DNA of 15,175 bases, from assembly GCA_005223375.1 (NCBI GenBank), contig RXOD01005234.1, forward strand, positions 1-15,175. Direction: 5' to 3'. The DNA comes from Amoebophrya sp. AT5.2. Its lineage: Eukaryota > Sar > Dinophyceae > Syndiniales > Amoebophryaceae. The position numbers and the translations under genes are program-made. Under the pieces are notes generated by a model that ran no database searches, had not been told where the DNA came from, and saw nothing but the letters and a program-made list of their open reading frames with translations. Shown one piece after another: positions 9,787 to 15,175 of the stretch. Position 1 is the stretch's first letter. The number at the start of each line of letters is the position of its first letter.

Positions 9787-10991
9787 GTTCGCTGCCGCAG
9801 ATGATGATGAGGTGTGCACCAAGCGACCGTACGGGAACCACTGCGGGTACGGACCCTTCGATCGAAGGACTCGCCGAAAAGCTCCCGTTCTCCGCCTATG
9901 CGTAGCGTCGCTGGAGATGAGTCACTCTCTAGGTAGATGGCGGATAGAGAAGAAAGATTGCAAATTATTCTTACTTTCATAGACTTCAATTGTGTACGCA
10001 ACAAGCTGTAGCTGATCACCTCTGTGGTCCAATAGTAGAAGCTGCAGATGACTGGGCCCAATGATCTTCATTTGTCGATCATGTCCATCAGATCGGTATT
10101 CGCACGACTCGTTCCCCTTCCCTCCATCTTTCGCTCGATGTCTTTATTTAAGTTGATCTTGATGCTGCGACCAAACTACGGCAGTGTTTCGGTCAACCGA
10201 TGCCAGCTGTTTGACAGTGTTGTGCTGGTCCCGTGATCAGGAAGAGCGGGCAATGAAACTTTGCAACTCATTATATTTGCAGAAGATCGGCAGAGGGTGA
10301 CGGAGCGTCACGTTTTGAAATATGCGTTTTTACAATGAAGAGGTGGGATTCACGTCACTGCTTTGGAGGATTCACGTAACGCGTCCGGATTCACGTGATC
10401 CGGGTTCACGTAACTCGCGGAATCACGTAAACGGGATTCTCAACGGGATTCACGTAAACAATCCCGTTCGCGCGTGCGCGAGATGGATCCAATAAGCCGG
10501 ACGGAAGTATATGGACGCAACCACCGACCCACATGAACCCAGCGGCAGATGACGAGCATGCACCCGAAGAGCTCGGGAAGGGGCCTTGATTCGGACCTTG
10601 AGCAGACCCTTCCCGGAATCCTATGCTGCGCCTGTGATCCAATCCGGTTTGGCACCTAAACACCCTGAGCAAATAAGTAAGAAAGTATGTCTTGGGTTCC
10701 GTGACATTCAGGTCGGACCCTAGGCACTGACTCTGAGTCTGACACCTCTAGCCCTAGGAAATATCGGCTCCACTTTTCGCAAGAAGTTCTAAAAAATGAA
10801 TGAAAAAGCTGCGTCGGTAGCTGGGTATCGGGGATTCCAATTGCAGAGCCAGAGACTTCACGATGGTTTTCTACTTCTACTAGATCATATCTTTATTCGG
10901 GAACTACAACATCGGGACAAATTTATTAGTGTAGGCAGGACGAAAGGTTGGTTTGGTACTATTGAAAGAGTAAGTGTGTGCGTTTTCTTTT
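9787..10991. other. Spacer with motif array, otherwise empty
   Basis: No supported gene in 1.2 kb. It holds a small perfect hairpin, GTGACG-GAG-CGTCAC (10297-10311), the TTCACGT array (10349-10455) and CCTAGG words near 10720 and 10755. The short open frames over the array (10406-10672, - strand) arise from the repeated motif and are not believable proteins. Confidence 0.5.
10347..10465. repeat. Array of six GGATTCACGTAA-type motifs
   Basis: Five TTCACGT cores start at 10349, 10371, 10390, 10405 and 10449, with an ATCACGT variant at 10422. Most are preceded by GG or GGA and followed by AA or GA. The spacings are irregular (22, 19, 15, 17 and 27 bases), so this is a cluster of short motifs rather than a tandem satellite. 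ACGT/CACGT cores are typical bZIP or bHLH binding sites in eukaryotes. The array lies between the 3' end of the nucleotidyltransferase gene and the 5' end of the WGGN gene, about 560 bases upstream of the latter's start on its own strand. Confidence 0.7.
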
Positions 10992-12200
10992 TCAGGCCCC
11001 GAGAATCATGTCCTGGAGGATGTCCAGCATTTCTGTTTTGGTTGTTTGCTCCTCCTTCTCCGCCCCGCCGCTCTCGTGCTCCTCAAACCCGAGCCCATCC
11101 CGCGACACCGCCTCGACTGGCTGCCCGACCCGGCGCAGCAATTCGGGCCGCTCCAGCAGCTGCCCACACCGTTCCAAAAACTTCTCGACCGAGAACACCG
11201 CCGCAGCATTACCGTAGCCATCCCCGCTCGAAGCAGCCCCATTGGCGTCCCCCTGCTCCCAATCGAAGTCGGACAGCAGCCCACGAAACTCGGCGGGCCC
11301 TGCCCTTCTTGCGTCGCCCTGATCTCGCTCGACGAGCGCCCGGCCGCGGTAGCAGACCTTGTGGTGAGCGAAATCGAAGGCAGAGTAGTAGGCGCAGAAC
11401 CCGGAAAGCATCTGCGCGGCCTCCCCGGGCGGAAGCGCGACTACACTGACGCGTTCTACTGCGGGCGAGCAGTAGGGGTCATCATGGCTTCCGTTTGGTG
11501 GTCGCCGCGGTGCCATTACGTTGTCCAAGCGGTAAAGCAAGTCCTCTAGCGTCGGAAACTCTCCCCACGTCCTCGCACAGAAATGCAGTGCGCAGAGCCC
11601 CAACCAAAAGGTGGTCGGGTAAAGATGGCAGACGGGCGCAGACGAGTCCCGGAGCGCGCGCTTCACCACGCGCACAAAGGCCGCCAGCTTCGGCACCGCA
11701 TCGCACAGCCTTTGCAGCATCTCCGTCTCGTACAGAAAATGCTCGTCCGCGGTCACGGTCAGAACTCGCCGCCGCCCCGCGGCGACGGTCAGAATCCCCG
11801 ACGCGTCTGAATGTCTGTGGACCATGATCTCGAATGTGCGCTGCCCTGGCCCGAGCTCTTTTTTCAGGTCGTCGCGCAACCGGAGAAGCGCCGTCGTTTT
11901 GATGCTGCTGAGGCCCGGGGGGGATGCGTTCGCTCTCGACGTTCGAATGCGGGGGGCTGGCGGTGATGCTCCAGCACTGGACGTCGCCCGTAGTACGAAG
12001 TTGTAATCGCAGTCCGGCCGGTCGCAGAAACCAGCCACGGCTCGAGAGCCGATAAGATGGAGCTCGCGGCGCGTGGCTTGAGACGACACGGCCCGCTGCA
12101 AGGCTGGGTAAAGGATCCGCTCGACTGTGTCGGAGACCGAGAGGGACGGGGCAGAACTGTTTGGCTCACATGCCGAACCGCGACTGAACTTGCTCTTCAT
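10992..12200 (-). CDS. Non-canonical poly(A) polymerase / terminal uridylyl transferase-like protein
   Basis: A single-exon ORF of 402 residues with ATG in AAAATG context. Residues 48-70, HLIGSRAVAGFCDRPDCDYN, fit the GS...DxD nucleotidyltransferase motif of the Cid1/Trf4 (TUTase, GLD-2) group: Gly51-Ser52 bind the nucleotide triphosphate and Asp63/Asp65 bind metal. A helical region FVRVVKRALRDS (175-186) matches the central domain (LVKHWA in the family). FPTLEDLLYRLD (215-226) and QMLSGFCAYYSAFDFAHHKV (263-282) match the PAP-associated domain. The family adds A or U to RNA 3' ends in cytoplasm, nucleus or mitochondria. The third catalytic Asp is not evident; aligned by eye, the position seems to be Thr148. 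An insertion after the DxD is Pro/Ser/Arg rich. There is no clear targeting peptide. Substrate and compartment cannot be told. The tail (from about 295) is low complexity. Confidence 0.75.
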   Translation of the reverse strand: MKSKFSRGSACEPNSSAPSLSVSDTVERILYPALQRAVSSQATRRELHLIGSRAVAGFCDRPDCDYNFVLRATSSAGASPPAPRIRTSRANASPPGLSSIKTTALLRLRDDLKKELGPGQRTFEIMVHRHSDASGILTVAAGRRRVLTVTADEHFLYETEMLQRLCDAVPKLAAFVRVVKRALRDSSAPVCHLYPTTFWLGLCALHFCARTWGEFPTLEDLLYRLDNVMAPRRPPNGSHDDPYCSPAVERVSVVALPPGEAAQMLSGFCAYYSAFDFAHHKVCYRGRALVERDQGDARRAGPAEFRGLLSDFDWEQGDANGAASSGDGYGNAAAVFSVEKFLERCGQLLERPELLRRVGQPVEAVSRDGLGFEEHESGGAEKEEQTTKTEMLDILQDMILGA

Positions 12201-12641
12201 TTTCGTGCCAAACTAGAAAAGTATAATACAAGCACCTACTTTCTGAAAAGATCTACTGTGGTTCACTGTTCTGTCTTCTTCCAGCTCGCATGTTTACTTT
12301 ATTCGTCGCTACCCTACGGCTCAACAAAGTGCTTTGTGTTTGTCTGCGAAGAGGCGTCTACCGATTCACCGTAGTTGCGCCTTACGCGTCGGTTTGCGCG
12401 TTCGAGTTCTGTCTCAGCATTTATTTTTGCTGCGTGGTCTCTCACCATCATTCGCGAAAAATCGTACCCCTCATCATCGAGCCGCGAACAAGGACTTTCG
12501 CTCAGCATTCCAGCGACCCGAAACAGTCTCTTGACAACGACCACGATGACATCAATGGCATGTGGACTCGCCTGCGTTCGATGTATTTAGCTTGCGATTG
12601 TCCAAGTCCAGCATTTATGCGGTAAAATCCAAAACGCTTCA
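12201..12641. other. Spacer between nucleotidyltransferase and COA6-like genes
   Basis: This 441-bp region lies between two same-strand genes and must hold the 3' UTR of the COA6-like gene and the 5' UTR of the next. The open frames here are short and overlap on both strands. I see no motif worth naming. Confidence 0.5.
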
Positions 12642-12929
12642 TCAGACTCGGGTGCCACCGACAGTCGCAGCCGGTGCCTCAGGATCTCGTCGGCCGGTGT
12701 GCACGCTTTGTTTGAAATAGCCAGCGCCTCCGCCGCTCACGCGCTCCGCATCGAAGCCTGGACCAAACCGAAGAATCTCGAAGTGTTTCACCCAGGACGG
12801 CAGGCACTTCTGGTCGAAAATTTCTTTTTCGCCCAGGCACTCTTTTCGCTCCTCGTTGTGCTCCGCGCAGCACCGGAAATACGCGTCCCGGCTCGCCCAG
12901 CACTCCTCTCGAGAAAGCCTGCTTGCCAT
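12642..12929 (-). CDS. COA6: COA6-like cytochrome c oxidase assembly factor
   Basis: A 95-residue single-exon gene, ATG in an ideal context (TACCATGG). The core CWASRDAYFRC...CLGEKEIFDQKC...WVKHFE has Cys10/Cys20 as CX9C and Cys31/Cys42 as CX10C, the spacing that defines COA6 rather than generic twin-CX9C proteins. CW-x-x-RD-x-Y/F and the Cys-Leu-Pro-Ser-Trp-Val-Lys-His-Phe-Glu end are the family signature. COA6 acts in the mitochondrial intermembrane space, helping SCO proteins deliver copper to the CuA site of cytochrome oxidase subunit 2. Its twin Cys pairs are normally oxidised by the MIA40 import route, so no presequence is needed and none is seen. Length is normal for the family. The tail after about residue 55 is a poorly conserved Gly/Ala stretch. 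Confidence 0.9.
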   Translation of the reverse strand: MASRLSREECWASRDAYFRCCAEHNEERKECLGEKEIFDQKCLPSWVKHFEILRFGPGFDAERVSGGGAGYFKQSVHTGRRDPEAPAATVGGTRV

Positions 12930-13266
12930 GGTACGAACAAAAATGCTACTTATGTCACTGGGGAATACCGGGTTTCGATGGTATGCGAAAAATGCTACTT
13001 TCTTTACTCATGGTGTGTCCTGTCAATAATAACGCCTCAGCTCGGTTGGTACCCTCTCGTTCCTCTAGCTGTGCGTCTTCTGCAACTGAAAAGGTGAATT
13101 CAGCATCAGAACAGAGGGTTCTGGTAGCGATTTTTTGACTTTCGCTCGTCCTCATACATGAGAGCCAGGATGTGGAGAGAAAATTAACAATTGAGAATCT
13201 CTCCTGCAGTACAACAACGCAGTCAGGTATATTTCTCTAAGGAGGCGGAAAAGTATTTCCACCTCC
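12930..13266. other. Spacer between COA6-like and mL43 genes
   Basis: This 337-bp region lies between two same-strand genes. It has no supported gene or clear regulatory motif. It contains a near repeat, AAAATGCTACTT, at about 12940 and 12989. Confidence 0.5.
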
Positions 13267-14387
13267 TCAACCAGCCTCCGCGCCGGTGCGCGGCACGTCC
13301 TCTAGGAGGTCCTTCTGGTCGAGTAAAAAAGCGGGCAAATCGCCCGTATGCGGCGCTTCTATTCCTTGTGGAACGCCTACGTTTTCTGCAGCATGAACAG
13401 AGCCATCGTCAAGCTCCGGAGGCCTCTCCGACGGCCCCTCTGCGCCCGGGCCCCACCAGTGGTGTTTGCCCGACAGCCCCGCCCGCGAAAGTCCCGGCTG
13501 TTCCCGCGGCCGCGTTCCGGGCAAGAAGGGATCGACGAAAATCGCCTTTAGCAAGTCGCGGTCGAAGCCTCGGCGAACCTTGTTTTTTTTAAGTGAGTCA
13601 ATCTGACCCGCACCTGAAGCAAATTCCATGTCAGAATGCACCTCGCTGAAATTTATACAGGCCACGCTTTGCATTTGCGCAGCTTCGAAGCAGAACCATT
13701 TGCATGAGCTGGGACTTGCTTCGCTGACATAAAGACTTGCTTCGCTGACATTTGCATGAGCAAGAGCATGTTCAGGCAGTGGCTGCTAGGTTGAACCCCA
13801 TAGATAGGTAGCAAATGCAAGCCAGGCGCGACGCTGGGTACGCATTTGAACTTAGACTTACTATGCATAAACATCATATTTATGGGTTTTACCACTTTCT
13901 CGTCGCCCCACCTCCCTTCTCCTTTCCACGCCTGTTGCGAGAGCTTGAGGGAGAACGCGGAGTACTTGAGGCGCAGCCGCTTTCTGTCGCGGCAGTGCGC
14001 CCACTTCAGCGCTGCGGCCATGCCTTCGTAGCTCGGCTGCCACATCCCTTGGATCGAGCGGCGCTCCGTCCACACGCGCGGGCCGCCGTGCTTCAGGAAG
14101 AGGTTTGGCGACTCCGAGTTGCGCAGCAGGTTCATCATGGTCTCGAGCTGCGAGGCGGTCATGTTGCGCACGCAGATGGTCTGGCACTCCCCGGAACGGT
14201 ACTCTGCGTACAGCTGCGGGTGCTCGAACTGGGAGTGCTGCGCTTGGACGGCAACCTGCGGGTTGCGCTTCTTCCACTCATCGAGCAGGTGGTGCGTGTG
14301 AAACCGCACGCCGCGACTGGAGCCCCCCGTGTGACTAAATCGGATGCGCAGCCGCAGCAAGTGCCACTGACCGGTCTGCGCGTTCAT
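13267..14387 (-). CDS. MRPL43: Mitochondrial large-subunit ribosomal protein mL43, two exons
   Basis: ATG at 14387-14385 (A at -3). Exon 1 is 14387-13862 and exon 2 is 13613-13267. A phase-1 intron (GTAAGT donor, TTCAG acceptor) rebuilds an AGT Ser codon, giving 290 residues. The L51/S25/CI-B8 domain is clear: LRLRIRFSHTGGSSRGVR (11-28), then LLDEWKKRNPQVAV, HPQLYAEYRSGECQTICVRN (56-75) and the hallmark SIQGMWQPSYEG (111-122), as in human and yeast mL43. The protein sits on the mitoribosome large subunit. Human mL43 is much shorter (roughly 160-215 residues by isoform). Here residues 123-175 are basic (WAHCRDRKRLRLKYSAFS) and exon 2 adds about 114 residues, including GFDRDLLKAIFVDPFLPG, that I do not recognise from other mL43 proteins. 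If the intron were retained, translation would end at 13653 with a different tail (244 residues). Confidence 0.88.
13614..13861 (-). other. Intron of mL43 with internal repeats
   Basis: A 248-nt GT-AG intron (ATA|GTAAGT ... GCTTCAG|GTGCGG), phase 1. Inside it GACTTGCTTCGCTGACAT occurs twice, at 13713-13730 and 13734-13751, flanked by two copies of ATTTGCATGAGC (13698-13709 and 13750-13761). Confidence 0.7.
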
Positions 14388-14563
14388 CTTGTCGTATCAA
14401 ATAAAGCAAGTCCACTTTCCTTTAATTGTGTTGCGTTCTTAGACGTCTCGCTGCATTGAACGGGGATAATCGGAAAAAAATACACACGCCGTGAAGAACC
14501 GACGAGCAGCACGATCCGCAACTGCACACGAAGACAGACGACGAAGAAGACGCTACACAAACG

Positions 14564-14585
14564 ACCGTAGCCATTTTGGCTCAAG
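14564..14585 (+). other. Full-length genomic copy of the dinoflagellate spliced leader
   Basis: The 22 bases begin ACCGTAGCC, continue ATTTTGG and end CTCAAG. This matches the known DinoSL consensus at every position (A at the variable first base). In cells this leader is added to mRNA 5' ends by trans-splicing. The next bases are GGAGTG, not GT, so there is no splice donor as an SL RNA gene would need. The copy is therefore most simply a relict carried in by reverse transcription of a processed mRNA. It lies upstream of, and on the same strand as, the gene at 14854. A degenerate SL RNA gene is the alternative. Confidence 0.9.
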
Positions 14586-14611
14586 GGAGTGGAAACCCGC
14601 CCACTCCCTTG
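14582..14611 (+). repeat. Perfect hairpin overlapping the spliced-leader end
   Basis: CAAGGGAGTGG (14582-14592) pairs perfectly with CCACTCCCTTG (14601-14611) across the 8-base loop AAACCCGC. The first four bases of the stem are the CAAG end of the spliced leader. Confidence 0.85.
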
Positions 14612-14654
14612 TAGGTTACGAGCCGATTGCAGGGCACAGGAACCGAGGAATAGT

Positions 14655-14686
14655 TTGATTTACCACAACATTGATTTATCACAACA
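14655..14686 (+). repeat. 16-bp tandem duplication
   Basis: TTGATTTACCACAACA is followed at once by TTGATTTATCACAACA, with one mismatch. It lies between the spliced-leader copy and the downstream start codon, in what would be the 5' UTR. Confidence 0.85.
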
Positions 14687-14853
14687 TTAAGACGCGTTTC
14701 CGCTCGTGGTCTTAGATGTCTTGAAAACGAAATCAGCAAAGCAAAGCACACACACTTAAGAACGTAAAGCGAACACACACTATTTTGTTGATCACTACCG
14801 AACGGTAATTGCAAAGCAAAGTTCATTGCAAACCGGGTAAAGCCCCGAGGCAA

Positions 14854-15175
14854 ATGGCCAGCGCCGGAACTGTCGTCGACAAAACTGGGGGTAAGAAGCG
14901 GCAAGCTCCCCCCGTACCTGTGCTGCGCAGCGACAATTCCTCGGGCGGAAAAACCGGCAAAGGCGGACGCAAGCAGAGTAAAAAGCGGACCGTCGTCAAA
15001 TACTCCGAAAACGGCATGCTGGTCGAACTGGAGGAGGACTTGGTGGCGATCGACGACGCTCCTATGGGCGGCTTGACCCAGTCCACGCAAGACGATATCG
15101 AGATGGCGGCGAGCTCGCAGGGCAGTGCGAGCGCGCCGAAGGAGCTGCCGATGATGGGAGCCGAAATGATGTGGA
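14854..15175 (+). CDS. Unrecognised basic protein, N-terminal part only
   Basis: From ATG at 14854 (CAAATGG) the frame stays open to the window edge, 107 codons, with an in-frame stop 16 codons upstream of the ATG. It begins MASAGTVVDKTGGKKRQAPP. Lys/Gly-rich basic clusters follow (KTGKGGRKQSKKR, residues 33-45), which could act as a nuclear localisation or nucleic-acid-binding region. Next comes an acidic, more structured stretch, VVKYSENGMLVELEEDLVAID, and then a Met/Ser/Ala-rich part. No family is recognised. It is the only confident + strand gene here, and a genomic DinoSL lies 268 bases upstream, which suggests a retroposed origin. The long distance to the leader implies a long 5' UTR or an unseen intron. 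Confidence 0.7.
   Translation, partial: MASAGTVVDKTGGKKRQAPPVPVLRSDNSSGGKTGKGGRKQSKKRTVVKYSENGMLVELEEDLVAIDDAPMGGLTQSTQDDIEMAASSQGSASAPKELPMMGAEMMW

Larger units (their letters stand above)
14388..14853. other. Divergent spacer between mL43 and the rightmost gene
   Basis: This 466-bp region separates two genes read in opposite directions, so it should contain the promoters or transcript starts of both. It holds the DinoSL copy (14564-14585), the hairpin immediately after it, a 16-bp tandem duplication (14655-14686), and two copies of GCAAAGCAAAG (about 14735 and 14811). No TATA-like box stands out. Confidence 0.6.

Noticed and set aside
10406..10672. 88- and 71-codon - strand open frames
   Set aside because: They arise from the repeated TTCACGT motif and lack protein-like composition.
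13653..14387. mL43 as a single-exon 244-residue protein
   Set aside because: The last 68 residues come from repeat-bearing sequence. A GTAAGT/TTCAG pair in matching phase gives a better tail. Intron retention remains possible.
14564..14640. A functional spliced-leader RNA gene
   Set aside because: The leader is followed by GG rather than the GT donor needed to trans-splice. Kept only as an alternative in the findings.
14581..15090. 169-codon - strand open frame at the right end
   Set aside because: It is the antisense shadow of the + strand gene at 14854 and crosses repeats and the spliced-leader hairpin.
1..15175. CRISPR arrays, bacterial operons, insertion sequences or phage genes
   Set aside because: Introns, the spliced leader, eukaryotic mitochondrial proteins and the absence of Shine-Dalgarno-led gene runs exclude a prokaryotic source. 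No transposase or reverse transcriptase was seen.

Overview
The window looks like nuclear DNA of a dinoflagellate or close relative. The strongest evidence is an exact, full-length copy of the 22-nt dinoflagellate spliced leader (DinoSL) at 14564-14585 on the + strand. Supporting signs are spliceosomal introns (GTACG/GTAAGT donors, AG acceptors, phases that restore the frame), eukaryotic start contexts, two recognisable nuclear-encoded mitochondrial proteins, and a run of genes all facing the same way. Seven protein genes in 15 kb is dense for a core dinoflagellate. That could mean a compact genome (for example a syndinian-type parasite) or simply a gene-rich stretch.

Layout from right to left. 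At 14854->15175 is the start of an unrecognised basic protein, the only confident + strand gene, with the DinoSL copy about 270 nt upstream. All other confident genes are on the - strand: mitochondrial large-subunit ribosomal protein mL43 (14387->13267, two exons), COA6-like cytochrome oxidase assembly factor (12929->12642), a non-canonical poly(A)/terminal uridylyl transferase-like protein (12200->10992), an unrecognised two-exon protein with an internally duplicated WGGN segment (9786->7934), an unrecognised single-pass membrane protein with a frame change in the middle (5674->2947), and the 5' end of a low-complexity His/Gln/Gly-rich protein (788->1, two exons, cut by the window edge).

The spacers of 1.2-2.3 kb between the left-hand genes hold no gene I can defend. 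They do contain a tight array of six TTCACGT-type motifs (10349-10455), a stretch rich in perfect hairpins that may be a structured RNA (about 7330-7590), a diverged duplicate of the membrane protein's tail (about 2400-2660), and one short ORF with a good signal peptide (6563-6814).

The most interesting reading is that the sole + strand gene carries an intact genomic DinoSL with no splice donor after it. This is what is expected if a trans-spliced mRNA was reverse transcribed and inserted against the local gene array. A second notable structure is the 99-nt intron at 629-727, whose two splice sites are bridged by a perfect 9-bp inverted repeat. No operon logic applies. mL43 and COA6 both serve mitochondrial respiration (translation of mtDNA-encoded subunits and copper-centre assembly of complex IV), so if functional they imply a working cytochrome c oxidase.
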